DNA of 64,000 bases, from positions 1 through 64,000 of the forward strand of contig CAYURO010000005.1 of assembly GCA_964447285.1 (NCBI GenBank), written 5' to 3'. This document shows positions 32,242-41,546 of the stretch, in pieces. The position numbers were made by a program, and so were the translations under genes. A model generated the notes under the pieces. That model worked only from the letters and a program-made list of their open reading frames with translations, ran no database searches and was not told the DNA's origin. The number at the start of each line of letters is the position of its first letter. Position 1 is the first letter of the stretch. Source of the stretch: CAJBNH01 sp964447285. Its GTDB lineage: Bacteria > Myxococcota_A > UBA9042.

Positions 32242-32661
32242 ATGGCTGAGCCCATCGAACTGGTCCCGCTGACTGACGAGCAGATCGAGCAGGCCCGGGC
32301 TGCGCTGGTAGAGAAGCGCGAGCGGGTGCTTGCCGCGGTGAAGGCCGCTGAACAGAATCAGGATCCCGACGAGCTGCGTGTCGCCGACGAAATGGACCTG
32401 TCCAGCGTCGGCTACGATCAGGCGTTTGAGTTCCGCCTGCGTGACCGCGACGCGACGCTACTCAAGAAGATCGACAAGGCGATTCGTCGCATCGAGCAGG
32501 GCGAGTACAACTTCTGCGAGGACTGCGGCAACACCATCGGCTCGGCCCGGCTGCTCGCGCGCCCAGAGGCCAACATGTGCATCGACTGCAAGGAAAAGCA
32601 GGAGCACATCGAGAAGATGTACGAGAAGCGCCGTCAGCGCATGACCTCGTTCGAGATGTAG
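32242..32661 (+). CDS. DksA/TraR-family zinc-finger transcription factor
   Basis: A 139-residue DksA-type protein that acts in the secondary channel of RNA polymerase. A coiled coil (about 12-90) ends in a C4 zinc finger: Cys92, Cys95, Cys113 and Cys116 in FCEDCGNTIG and MCIDCKEKQE. The tip motif DxxDxA of E. coli DksA appears as ADEMDLS (Asp49, Asp52, Ser54), with Ser for Ala. A GGAAGGAGG site fixes the start at 32242. The protein could be DksA proper or a RsmH-type (TraR/DksA-like) member; 139 residues is close to E. coli DksA (151). It is followed 74 bases later by the sigma54 activator gene. Confidence 0.9.
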   Translation: MAEPIELVPLTDEQIEQARAALVEKRERVLAAVKAAEQNQDPDELRVADEMDLSSVGYDQAFEFRLRDRDATLLKKIDKAIRRIEQGEYNFCEDCGNTIGSARLLARPEANMCIDCKEKQEHIEKMYEKRRQRMTSFEM

Positions 32662-32735
32662 CTCGCGTTTCGCTCCCCCTTCGCCTCTGTCCCCCTCCCC
32701 AGCAGATCGACCCGTCCTAGCTCGAGGGGTGCCTC

Positions 32736-34136
32736 GTGTCTGACCTGCTGCCCACCTCGGTGACCCTGCGACGCTCGCGCTTGGTTCGCCTTGACGGCGG
32801 GGCCGAGTACATCTTCGATCAGCCAGTGGTGACGCTGGGTTCGATGGAAGACAACGACTTGGTTGTCGATGACGAGCGGGCCAGCCGCTACCACGCCCGC
32901 ATCTATCAGGAGGGAGACGACTTCCTGGTCGAGGACCTGCGCAGCACCACCGGCACCTGGGTCAACCGCGTGCGCGTCCGTGACGCATTCCTGAAGAGCG
33001 GCGCGGTGATTCGCTTGGGCAACACGCAGTTCCGCTTCTCGGTGCTAAACGAGCGGGTCGAGATCCAGCCCAGCCAGTCCGAGGCGTTGGGCGCCATCGT
33101 CGGCAAGTCCGAGGCGATGCGACGTCTGTTTACGACCATCGAGAAAGTGGCCCCCACCGGCGCGACCGTCGTGCTGGAGGGAGAGACCGGCACCGGCAAG
33201 GAGATCGTCGCCCGCACGATCCACCAGTGCAGCCAGCGCGCGGCGCAGACGTTCATCGTGTTCGACTGCGGTGCCGTGCAGCAAAACCTCATCGAATCCG
33301 AGCTGTTCGGGCACGAGAAGGGCTCGTTCACCGGCGCGCTGGCCTCGCGGCAGGGTCTGTTCGAGATGGCCCACGGCGGCACGATCTTCCTCGACGAGAT
33401 CGGCGAGCTGGCCCTGGACCTGCAGCCCAAGCTGTTGCGGGCGCTGGAGCAACGCGAGATCCGGCGGGTCGGCGGCAATCGGCCGGTCAAGATCGACGTC
33501 CGCGTGATTGCGGCGACCAATCGCGATCTGCAGGCAGAGGTTGCCGCGGGGCGGTTCCGCGAGGACCTGTTCTATCGCCTGGGTGTTGTGCGGTTGAGGC
33601 TGCCGGCCCTGCGTGAGCGGCGTGAGGACATCAAGCTGCTGGTGCATCACATGCTGCAGCACGGCGCGTTCAACCGCACCGCCGATGGTCCTCGGGTCAA
33701 GGGGATCTCGCATGAGGCCGCCGATGCCCTGACCGCCTACGACTGGCCGGGCAACGTGCGTGAGCTGGGCAACGTCGTCGAGCGCGCCTGCTCGTTCGCC
33801 GAAGGTGACTTCATTCAGGTCGAGGACCTTCCCGACCACATCAGCGGCCAGGGGCCCGCCCGCAGTCGTCGGCAGGAGACGCAACAGACCGAGCCGTTGC
33901 GGGGTTCTTCGTCCACCCCGTTGCTGTCGGACCAGACCTTCAAGACCGCCAAGGAAGTCTGGCTGGGCGCATTCGAGCGCGACTATCTGGCCGCCCTGCT
34001 GGCACGGCACTCCGGCAACCTCAGCCAGGCCGCGCGGGAAGCCGACGTCGACCGCAAGCACTTCCGCCGTCTGGCCCGCAAGTACCACCTGCTGCCCACG
34101 CGCGATGGCGAAGCGGACGAGGAAGACGAAGCGTGA
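32736..34136 (+). CDS. Sigma54-dependent transcriptional activator with FHA domain
   Basis: A 466-residue bacterial enhancer-binding protein. An FHA domain occupies about 15-105 (SRYHARI at 50-56), followed by the AAA+ sigma54-interaction domain (about 118-345): Walker A GETGTGKE at 149-156, the sigma54 loop GSFTGA at 196-201 (usually GAFTGA), Walker B around IFLDEIGEL, and the arginine fingers in RFREDLFYRL. A Fis-type HTH ends the protein (GNLSQAAREADVDRKHFRRLARK). In the FHA domain the phosphothreonine-binding Arg (usual GR) is Ser36 and the Asn of SxNGT is Thr72. GTG 32736 follows GAGGGG. The stop overlaps the glycosyltransferase start (GTGA). Confidence 0.93.
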   Translation: MSDLLPTSVTLRRSRLVRLDGGAEYIFDQPVVTLGSMEDNDLVVDDERASRYHARIYQEGDDFLVEDLRSTTGTWVNRVRVRDAFLKSGAVIRLGNTQFRFSVLNERVEIQPSQSEALGAIVGKSEAMRRLFTTIEKVAPTGATVVLEGETGTGKEIVARTIHQCSQRAAQTFIVFDCGAVQQNLIESELFGHEKGSFTGALASRQGLFEMAHGGTIFLDEIGELALDLQPKLLRALEQREIRRVGGNRPVKIDVRVIAATNRDLQAEVAAGRFREDLFYRLGVVRLRLPALRERREDIKLLVHHMLQHGAFNRTADGPRVKGISHEAADALTAYDWPGNVRELGNVVERACSFAEGDFIQVEDLPDHISGQGPARSRRQETQQTEPLRGSSSTPLLSDQTFKTAKEVWLGAFERDYLAALLARHSGNLSQAAREADVDRKHFRRLARKYHLLPTRDGEADEEDEA

Positions 34137-36544
34137 GAGCCGCAACCTTCAGCGGGCGCCTGTCGGATGTCGCCGTAGCACTTGCCCTTTGGGTGGGGGC
34201 GGTCGCGTTTGTGGTCGCCACCAACGACATGGGCTTCGTCCGCGACGAGGCGTTCTACTTCGCCCACGCCGAGACGTATCAGGACTGGTTCGTGCGGGTG
34301 GAGAAGGGCGGCGAATCGCGGTCCAAGGCCCTTGAACGCGATGAGATCCTCGACACCTGGCGCAACAACTCCGAGCACCCCCCCCTGAACAAGATGCTGT
34401 TCGGGTGGTCGTGGCGCGCGTTCGGCCGCAAGCTCCGCCCTGCGGAGGGCCTGCGCGAGAAGGACGGCCGCGTCGAGGTCAGCCTGGCGCAACTCGGCCC
34501 CTCGCATGGCTTTGCTGAAGGAGCGCGGGTCCGCCTGCTGCGGCCGCAAGTGGTCCGCGGCACCTCTGAGGTTGCCCCGCGCCTGCTGATCGGCGGCGAG
34601 GTGATCAGCCGACAGCCGGCCCGCGCGGTGGTCCGTCTGGACAAGGGGGCGGACCTGGCGCGACTGCAGGCGGCGTGCCCTGACGCCGGGCCCGGTCCCG
34701 ACGGCGTGATCCGCCGCACCGGCTGCGAGGCCGTCGAGTCGAGGACGCTTTACTTCCTGAGCGAATCCAACGCGATGCGCTTTCCGGGCGCCGTGTTCGC
34801 CGGCCTGATCGTGGCCATCCTGTACTTGGCCGGGCGCCTGTTCTTCGCCGACCGCTACACCATCGGCACCAAGGGGCGCTTGGCGCGGCCGTTCGCGCTG
34901 CTGGCGGCGGTGGGCTATCTGTGCTTGCCGCGGCCGTTCTACCACGCGCATCTGGCGGTGTTCGACACCACGATCACGGCGCTGCTGCTGCTGACGACGT
35001 TCGCGTGGCACCGCTCGCTGCGGTCAAAGCCGTGGATATGGATCACGGCTGTGCTGTGGGGGGTGTCGCTGCTGGCCAAGCACAACGCCTTCTTTCTGCC
35101 GGTTCCGTTCGTGGTGCACTGGCTCTGGAACGGTTGGCGCGAGCGGCAGATCCGCATCCTGTCTCCTCTTTCCGGCTGGAAGTCGTGGGCGACCCTGGGG
35201 GCGGCGGGTGTGCTTGCCGTGCTGGCTGCGGCCTTGGTGCACCCGGCGGCGGGCCTGGCGCTGGGTCTGTGGACGCTAGCGAGTCGTGGGCGAGAGGTCG
35301 AGCTTCCGCCCGTGCCAATGGCGTTCTTCGCGATGCTGCCCGTTGGCTTCGCGATGTTGGTCGCGTTCTGGCCGCTGCTGTGGGTCGACCCGCTGGAGAA
35401 CCTGTCGCGGTGGATCGAGTTCCATCTGCACCACGAACACTATATGCAGGCCTACTTCGGCACGGTTCAAGCGCTGTCGCCGTTCCCGGTCGAGTTTCCT
35501 TGGGCGATGACGCTGTTTTCGTGGCCGCTGACGTTGCTCGCGCTGTTTCTGGTCGGTTTGGTCGCCGTGTACTTGCCCCGGCGACTGCCGACTTGGTGGC
35601 CCCGGCGACTGCCGACTTGGTGGCCCCGGAGACTGGGCTTCGCGGTGGCGGCAGACGGATTGGACGTTTCAACAGGACTCGCAGCGGGCGCTTTGGACGA
35701 CCGTGGCCGCAGCGCCGAGCAGCGGTCTCTCGATCGGCTGACACTGCTCTCCGCCCTGTGGCCCATGGCGCTCATCTCGATGCCGGGTACGCCGATCTTT
35801 GGGGGTATCAAGCACTGGATGCTCGCGTATCCCTTCATGCTTCTCATCTCGGCACGCGGCGCCCAGGCGCTTTGGTGTGGCTTGGTGCGCTGGGCGGGCA
35901 TGGTGCCGACGGCCGGCGAGCCGACGTTGCCAGGGGAGGCCTTCGAGCCGCCGCCGACCCCACAGGCGGCCGGTTCGTGGTTGCGCAGGTGGGCGTCCAA
36001 GGTGGCGATCACGGTGCTGGCCTGGTGCATCGCCGCCGTCGCGCTGGCACCCGCAGCCCGTGCCACCGCCGACATCCACCCGCACGGAACCGCCTACTAC
36101 AACGAGCTGCTGGGCGGCGTCCCCGGCGCCACCGAGTACGGCATGCAGCGGCAGTTCTGGGGCGGAGCGACGCGCGACGGCCTCGAGGAGGTCAACCGCC
36201 GCGCGCCCGCCAGATCCTCGGTTTACTTCCACAAGTCGGCGTGGGGAGCCTTCGTCATGTACCAGCGCGAGGGCTGGTTCCGCCGCGACCTGCACTATGG
36301 CGGCGACCCGGCCGGGACCGCGCTCGGCTTCTACCACCACCAGTGGGACCACGACGACTACGAGCTGGACCTGATGGCCGACTACGGCACCCGTGCGCCT
36401 GTCTGGCAGCGTGATCATCAGGGCGTGCCGTTGCTTTCCGTGTACGAGAGACCCGGCACGCGCAACCCGTCGCTGTCTCCCGCACCGCGTCCACCCGCCG
36501 CCGCCGCCTTGCCCGCAGCACCGCGTCCGCCCGTCGCCCCGTGA
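34133..36544 (+). CDS. Membrane glycosyltransferase (GT39/ArnT-like)
   Basis: An 803-residue polytopic membrane protein of the PMT/ArnT type, using lipid-linked sugars on the periplasmic side. The N-terminal catalytic Asp region is visible (FVRDEAFYFAHAETYQDWF), followed by NNSEHPPLNKMLFGW; multiple hydrophobic segments follow (about 10 helices), with GGIKHWMLAYPFMLLIS later. A soluble part of about residues 110-210 with RVRLLRPQVVRGTSEVAPRL is unusual. Acceptor is unknown. GTG start overlaps the activator stop (GTGA), so expression is coupled to the sigma54 regulator. Confidence 0.85.
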   Translation: MRAATFSGRLSDVAVALALWVGAVAFVVATNDMGFVRDEAFYFAHAETYQDWFVRVEKGGESRSKALERDEILDTWRNNSEHPPLNKMLFGWSWRAFGRKLRPAEGLREKDGRVEVSLAQLGPSHGFAEGARVRLLRPQVVRGTSEVAPRLLIGGEVISRQPARAVVRLDKGADLARLQAACPDAGPGPDGVIRRTGCEAVESRTLYFLSESNAMRFPGAVFAGLIVAILYLAGRLFFADRYTIGTKGRLARPFALLAAVGYLCLPRPFYHAHLAVFDTTITALLLLTTFAWHRSLRSKPWIWITAVLWGVSLLAKHNAFFLPVPFVVHWLWNGWRERQIRILSPLSGWKSWATLGAAGVLAVLAAALVHPAAGLALGLWTLASRGREVELPPVPMAFFAMLPVGFAMLVAFWPLLWVDPLENLSRWIEFHLHHEHYMQAYFGTVQALSPFPVEFPWAMTLFSWPLTLLALFLVGLVAVYLPRRLPTWWPRRLPTWWPRRLGFAVAADGLDVSTGLAAGALDDRGRSAEQRSLDRLTLLSALWPMALISMPGTPIFGGIKHWMLAYPFMLLISARGAQALWCGLVRWAGMVPTAGEPTLPGEAFEPPPTPQAAGSWLRRWASKVAITVLAWCIAAVALAPAARATADIHPHGTAYYNELLGGVPGATEYGMQRQFWGGATRDGLEEVNRRAPARSSVYFHKSAWGAFVMYQREGWFRRDLHYGGDPAGTALGFYHHQWDHDDYELDLMADYGTRAPVWQRDHQGVPLLSVYERPGTRNPSLSPAPRPPAAAALPAAPRPPVAP
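35576..35623. repeat. 24-base tandem duplication in the glycosyltransferase gene
   Basis: Two perfect 24-base units (35576-35599, 35600-35623) and a partial third. They encode PRRLPTWW twice in frame, in a cytoplasm-side loop just after a helix. Confidence 0.85.
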
Positions 36545-36555
36545 AGCGAAGGCGG

Positions 36556-36584
36556 TTGAAGCCAAGGGCCATCGCCCCTACACT
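36556..36584 (+). promoter_or_regulatory. Predicted promoter of the 36622 barrel gene
   Basis: TTGAAG at 36556-36561, 17 bases, TACACT at 36579-36584, about 30 bases before the ATG at 36622. Confidence 0.5.
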
Positions 36585-36621
36585 GGCGCGCCTCGTGGAC
36601 AGCCCTAGGAGTCGATTCCCC

Positions 36622-38241
36622 ATGCCCCTCGCGCCCGCTCGCTCGTCAGTCACCCGGCGCGCGCGCCTCGTTGCGTGGGTTTGGGCTTGCTTGCTGGTCG
36701 CGCTGCCGGTTCACGCACAGACTCAAGAACCCGCGGCCCCGGGGCCCCCGGATGCCCGTCCGCTAGTGACGCTCGAGTGGTCGGGCGAGGCTCGCCTGCG
36801 CACCGAGTGGCTGCAGGGCGTGGGGTTGGTGACCGACTCGACCAACACCCCGCTGCGCTTCGGCTTGCGCCACGACGGCTCGACGGCGGATTCGCTGCTC
36901 TCAGGCAACAGCGTTGGCACGGGAGACCTGCGTCTGCGTCTGCGGCCCGTGCTGCGGGTCGCCGAGTGGTCAGAGGTGCACGCGCAGCTGGATATGGCCG
37001 ACGGTCTGGTGCTGGGCGACCTGTCGCGCGAAGACTTTCTGGCTCGGCTGACCGGCGACCCGTCGCAGTCGGTGTCCAGCGGCATCGCGGTGCGGCGGTT
37101 GTGGGCGAAAGTACGGCTGTTTGGTCTGGCCGAGCTGTTGGTGGGGCGCACGCCAGACCACTTCGGCATGGGCATGCTGCGCAATCAGGGTGGCTCGCTG
37201 GGTGGGGACTCTCAGTCCGACGTCGACCGAGTGGCGGTGCTGACCGACCTGATCGGGGTGCACTGGATGCTCGCCCGCGACACGATGGCCAGCTGGCCGG
37301 CGACGCGCTCGACCGGTGAGGATCCGCTGCAGTCGTGGGAGGACGCCGCCGACGTCATCCGCTGGGTGATCGAGGCCTCTGGAGGGCGCAAACCTGCAGA
37401 TACACGGGGTCTTGCTTGGTCGGCCGCCCTGCTGTGGCAGACGCAGGACCGCGGCTTGTCCTTGGAACACGACCTGGACCCCGCCGGTCCTGAGCTCATC
37501 GACTCGACCGACTGTCTTGTCACGGGCACGTGCGCGGGCGTTGTGCCCCGTGGTGCGTCGATCGTGACTTCGCAGGCGGCGATGGACTGGCGTTCGGGCA
37601 ACCTGCACTTCGAGGCGGAAGGCGCCTTTCAGTACGGCACCTTCGAGCGCACGGAGCCCCTGCCGCGCACCGACACCTCCAAGACGCTGGTGGCGGGCGG
37701 ACTTGCGACCCGCACCACGTGGCGGCACGGTCCCGGCGAGCTGAAGCTGGACGCGGGCATGGCGACGGGAGAGGGCGACGGCGGCTTCGGCGTGCTGGAC
37801 ACCGACAACTTCCACGAGCCCGGCTCGCCTGACGCCCAACGGTCGATGCTGACCGGCTTTCGCTTCCATCGGGAATTCCGTATCGACGGCCTGATGTTCC
37901 GCGACCTGATCGGCGCTGTCGCCAACGCTTGGTACGTGCGTCCCGCCTGGCGTCACGACCTGTTGCCGACCGGGCTGGACACCGGGCTTCGTCTGGAAGC
38001 CGCCGTCCTGACCGCCGGTGCAGCCTCGCCCGACGCGACCCCGGGTGGTGCAGAGTGGCTGGGGCTCGAACCTGAGCTTGTCCTCGACTACCGCGGCGCT
38101 TCTTGCGGCACCGGCTTGTGTCTCGAGGGCCAGCTGCGCGGCTCTTGGCTGATGACCGGCGCCGCGTGGGACGACGGTACAGGGGGCCCCTCCGCGCAGT
38201 CGGCTTGGCGCACCGAAGCCCTGCTGCGGCTTGCATTTTAG
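36622..38241 (+). CDS. Predicted outer-membrane beta-barrel protein
   Basis: A 539-residue exported protein. Signal peptide about 1-33, ending LPVHAQ. The mature part alternates polar and hydrophobic residues in strands typical of porin-like barrels (GEARLRTEWLQGVGL, GDLRLRLRPVLRVAEWSEV, LAELLVGRTPDHFGMGMLRN), and the last residue is Phe (EALLRLAF), a barrel-assembly signature. It resembles the large uncharacterised outer-membrane proteins of Myxococcota; family name not recalled with certainty (perhaps TIGR04551). AGGAG precedes ATG 36622. Confidence 0.75.
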   Translation: MPLAPARSSVTRRARLVAWVWACLLVALPVHAQTQEPAAPGPPDARPLVTLEWSGEARLRTEWLQGVGLVTDSTNTPLRFGLRHDGSTADSLLSGNSVGTGDLRLRLRPVLRVAEWSEVHAQLDMADGLVLGDLSREDFLARLTGDPSQSVSSGIAVRRLWAKVRLFGLAELLVGRTPDHFGMGMLRNQGGSLGGDSQSDVDRVAVLTDLIGVHWMLARDTMASWPATRSTGEDPLQSWEDAADVIRWVIEASGGRKPADTRGLAWSAALLWQTQDRGLSLEHDLDPAGPELIDSTDCLVTGTCAGVVPRGASIVTSQAAMDWRSGNLHFEAEGAFQYGTFERTEPLPRTDTSKTLVAGGLATRTTWRHGPGELKLDAGMATGEGDGGFGVLDTDNFHEPGSPDAQRSMLTGFRFHREFRIDGLMFRDLIGAVANAWYVRPAWRHDLLPTGLDTGLRLEAAVLTAGAASPDATPGGAEWLGLEPELVLDYRGASCGTGLCLEGQLRGSWLMTGAAWDDGTGGPSAQSAWRTEALLRLAF

Positions 38242-38250
38242 CCGCAGCAG
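38221..38250 (+). terminator. Hairpin spanning the stop codon of the barrel gene
   Basis: A perfect 10-base inverted repeat (38221-38230 with 38241-38250), loop TTGCATTTTA. The UAG stop (38239-38241) is inside the hairpin. No T run follows, so it may block 3' exonucleases rather than terminate. Confidence 0.45.
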
Positions 38251-38310
38251 GCGTTGGCCGGCACCGGTCCCGCGTCCCCCGTGCAGACGATGCGAACGAC
38301 CCGGGCCGAT

Positions 38311-38339
38311 TTGAATCCCCCAGTCTCTGCGTGTACGAT
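38311..38339 (+). promoter_or_regulatory. Predicted promoter of the 38440 lipoprotein gene
   Basis: TTGAAT at 38311-38316, 17 bases, TACGAT at 38334-38339; leader of about 95 bases. Confidence 0.5.
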
Positions 38340-38439
38340 GCCGGGTTCTGCGCTCGTGCCGCCCGCTCTCGGGGGGCTGACGCGCGGTGCGGCCCGCCGC
38401 CCGCCACGATGACGCGGAGATCAGGAGACCACGACGCCC

Positions 38440-41400
38440 ATGACGACCCTCTTCCGCTCGCGGCTCTGGCCGGCACTCGTCGGATTCGCCGTCGTCGTCG
38501 GCTGCGGTAACCCTGAAGCCGCGGACACCCAGGACACCGCTGCGCCCGACGCGGTGGTGGCTGACAGCGAGGATGGCGCGGCGACGGACACCGTGGCGCC
38601 CGACGCGCTGGACGTGCTCGACATCGACGACGCGACCCCAGACACTCAGAGCACCGACACAGTGGACGTGGCGCCGGATCTCGAGCCTCTGGACGCTGCA
38701 ACCGACGCCGTTGCCGACGTGGAGCCGGATTTGGACGCGACGGCCGACCTCGGCTCGGACGCCGCCGAGGACATCGCAGAGGACATCCCGACCGACGTCG
38801 GGGACATCGGCAAGTCGACCCACGCCAAGGCATGCTTGGCCGACGCAGACTGCAAGATCCCTTGCGGCAAGGGTGTTTGCGTCGCCGGATCGTGCGACTT
38901 CAAGACGGTGTATGGCGGTGCGTGCCTCGTCGGCCAAGGGGCGGACAAGGTCGGCTGCTACGGTGCCGGCGACCAGGCGGACGGTCTGCCTTGCCTCGTT
39001 TGCATGCCCGATCTGGCGAAGACCCAACTCAGCGCCGTGGCGACGCTGTTGCCGATGGACGGGGGAGAAGGCTTCGAGCTGCTGGACACCTATCAGTCCG
39101 GCATCGCTTGGAATTTCCACGACAAGCGCACCGTCGACGGCAACAAGAGCCTCTACTTCGGCAACCCCACGACCGGAACGTACGCCGGCACCAAGGCTGC
39201 GGGCGGCACCGCGACCAGCGCGCCGCTGGACGTCCCGGGTGGAGGCAACGCCAAGCCTCAGCTGCAGTTCTGGCTGTGGCTCGACACAGAACAGACCGCC
39301 GGCTACGACCTGCTGACGGTGACCATCGTTCAGGGCGAGACCGTCAAGCAGGTCTGGACCAGCGACACGATCGGTGGCTCCACCCACGGCGCATGGCAAC
39401 GCGTTGTCGTCGACCTCGCCTCGTATGCCGGGCAGTCGGTCAAGGTCGTGTTTGCGTTCGACACGAAGGACGCCTTCGTCAACGCTTTTGAGGGCGTGTA
39501 CATCGACCGCCTGCTCGTTACCAGTGGCTGTTGCGGCGGCGTGTCCGACTGCGACGATGGCGATGCCTGCACCCTCGACACCTGCGCGGCTGACAGCGAG
39601 GGCGTGCCCGTGTGCGGCCATCAGGCCGTCTCCGGTTGCTGCTCGGTCCACGCCGACTGCGACGACGGCTTGGCGTGCACGGTTGACCTGTGCAGTGGTC
39701 CCGGGGGCGCCTGTGCCCACTCGCCCAAGCCCGGCTGCTGCGCGGGCGCCCAAGACTGCGACGACGGCGACGCGTGCACCCAGGACAGCTGCCCGATCGT
39801 CGGGGGTGTCTGCGACCACGTGAACACCTGCTGCAAGACGGCGGCCGACTGCAAGACGTCCGACCCGTGCCAGGTGCCCTCGTGTTCGGGGGGCCAGTGC
39901 TCGTTTGCGTCCACGTGCTGCTCCACCGCAGCCGAATGCGACGACTTCAACCCGTGCACCAAGGATGCCTGCAGTCAGGGCCAGTGCTTGTACACGCCGT
40001 CAACGGCTCCGGGATGCTGCTCGCCCGACGTGCTGGGCTCGCCGTTCTTCAGTTCGATGGAGGGCTGGGCCTCCTCGGCGGCGCAGAACGGCTTGGACTG
40101 GCACTACAAGGCATCGGACGCGGCCAAGAGCCCCCCCGGGGTGCTGCACTTCGGCAGCGCTTTGGCGGACACGTACAGCCTGTCCAACGTCAAGCTCAAG
40201 GTCACCGCGGCGTCACCCCCGTTCACCCTGATCTCGGGCAACGAGGCTTCGCTGACGTTTGAGATCTCGGGACAGCAGGCGGGATCGGGCAACACGCTGC
40301 GCGTCTACACCATCGTCGATAATGTCGAGGTCACGCTGACGACCATCCAGTCCTACACGATCTCGAACGTCTGGAAGCTGTTCACGGTCGATCTGACCCC
40401 GGTGTCGGGCCGTACGCTGCAGATCCACTTCGAGGCCAACGTCGGCAACGGCTTTGGCACGGTCAGCGGCCAAGGCATGCTTCTCGACAACGTCCAAGTG
40501 AAGTCGACCTGCCAGATCCGCAAGTGCTCGACCGGCGCCAACTGCCCGTCCGGACCGTTCTCTTGCCTGACCGGCGTCTGCACCAACGGACAGTGCACGT
40601 ACCCCACGTCCTGCTGCGCGTCGTCGTCCGAGTGCGACGACAGCAGCCTTTGCACCACCGACTCGTGCAGCAGCTTGGGCAAGTGCACCTTCGCGCCCAA
40701 GGCGGGTTGCTGCATGGGCAGCGGCGACTGCAACGACAACAACGCTTGCACCACAGACACTTGCACGGGGCCAGGAGGGCAGTGCGTGTTCACGCCGATC
40801 CCCGGGTGCTGTCTCAGCTCCGTCGCCTGCGACGACAAGGACACCTGCACCGCCGACGACTGTGTGGACCAGAAGTGCAAGTACACGAACCTGTGCTGCG
40901 CGAGCGACAAGGAATGCGACGACGGCGAAACCAAATGCACCGTCGACAAGTGCGTTTCGAAGTCGTGCGTGCACGAATCGACCGGTGCCGCCGGCTGCTG
41001 TCAGCCCATCGCTTGGTCCAACGCCTTCGACGTGTCCGACCTGAAGGGAATGACCATCTCGAACAGCATCTCGTCCTCCAAGGGGTGGCAGATCTGGTCG
41101 CCGGCTTGGGTCAGCAAGTCCCCGTCCGGCGTGCTGTATTACGGCGACCCCACGCTGCAGAACTACAACTTCGGGGTCTCGTACGGCACGGTCAAGACGC
41201 CGACGGTGGACCTGCCGGCCGACAAGCCGTCGGCGCTGACGTTCTGGGTGTACACGGACACGGAAGACGGCGGCTTCTATGACGTGCTGACGGCGACGCT
41301 GTTCGTCAACGGTGCCAATGCGGGGCAGGTGTGGTCCAACAGCTTGATCTCTGTGGGCAAGTGGACGCAGATCAAGATCGACCTGAAGGCACACAAGGGC

Positions 41401-41508
41401 AAGCAGGTCCGCATCGACCTGAAATTCGATACGAAAGACGGACTGAGCAACAGCGGCAAGGGCGTATTCGTGGACGACCTTGCGTTCACGACGGCGTGCG
41501 AAGGCTGA
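38440..41508 (+). CDS. Large modular cysteine-rich surface lipoprotein (three MAM-like modules)
   Basis: A 1022-residue predicted lipoprotein: signal peptide with Cys22 in VVVGC, an Asp/Ala/Thr linker to about residue 125, then alternating modules. Three beta-rich modules of about 160 residues (roughly 205-362, 530-690 and 855-1022) share the plan of a leading aromatic, a GKSxLYFG-like turn, LQFWLWLDTEQ, VWTSDTI, VDLASYAGQSVKVVFAFDT and a GVYIDRL-type end, similar to MAM/jelly-roll adhesive modules. They are separated by about ten CTDC-type repeats such as CDDGDACTLDTC, each closed by a double cysteine. No enzyme motif is seen. RBS is weak. A homologous gene follows 38 bases after its stop. 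Confidence 0.85.
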   Translation: MTTLFRSRLWPALVGFAVVVGCGNPEAADTQDTAAPDAVVADSEDGAATDTVAPDALDVLDIDDATPDTQSTDTVDVAPDLEPLDAATDAVADVEPDLDATADLGSDAAEDIAEDIPTDVGDIGKSTHAKACLADADCKIPCGKGVCVAGSCDFKTVYGGACLVGQGADKVGCYGAGDQADGLPCLVCMPDLAKTQLSAVATLLPMDGGEGFELLDTYQSGIAWNFHDKRTVDGNKSLYFGNPTTGTYAGTKAAGGTATSAPLDVPGGGNAKPQLQFWLWLDTEQTAGYDLLTVTIVQGETVKQVWTSDTIGGSTHGAWQRVVVDLASYAGQSVKVVFAFDTKDAFVNAFEGVYIDRLLVTSGCCGGVSDCDDGDACTLDTCAADSEGVPVCGHQAVSGCCSVHADCDDGLACTVDLCSGPGGACAHSPKPGCCAGAQDCDDGDACTQDSCPIVGGVCDHVNTCCKTAADCKTSDPCQVPSCSGGQCSFASTCCSTAAECDDFNPCTKDACSQGQCLYTPSTAPGCCSPDVLGSPFFSSMEGWASSAAQNGLDWHYKASDAAKSPPGVLHFGSALADTYSLSNVKLKVTAASPPFTLISGNEASLTFEISGQQAGSGNTLRVYTIVDNVEVTLTTIQSYTISNVWKLFTVDLTPVSGRTLQIHFEANVGNGFGTVSGQGMLLDNVQVKSTCQIRKCSTGANCPSGPFSCLTGVCTNGQCTYPTSCCASSSECDDSSLCTTDSCSSLGKCTFAPKAGCCMGSGDCNDNNACTTDTCTGPGGQCVFTPIPGCCLSSVACDDKDTCTADDCVDQKCKYTNLCCASDKECDDGETKCTVDKCVSKSCVHESTGAAGCCQPIAWSNAFDVSDLKGMTISNSISSSKGWQIWSPAWVSKSPSGVLYYGDPTLQNYNFGVSYGTVKTPTVDLPADKPSALTFWVYTDTEDGGFYDVLTATLFVNGANAGQVWSNSLISVGKWTQIKIDLKAHKGKQVRIDLKFDTKDGLSNSGKGVFVDDLAFTTACEG

Positions 41509-41546
41509 CGATCGGTTCCCTCGAACCGGCGTGCGATGGGGGCGAC

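Noticed and set aside
36970..39819. 949-codon open frame on the minus strand
   Set aside because: It crosses the end of one good plus-strand gene and the start of another and has no recognisable domain.
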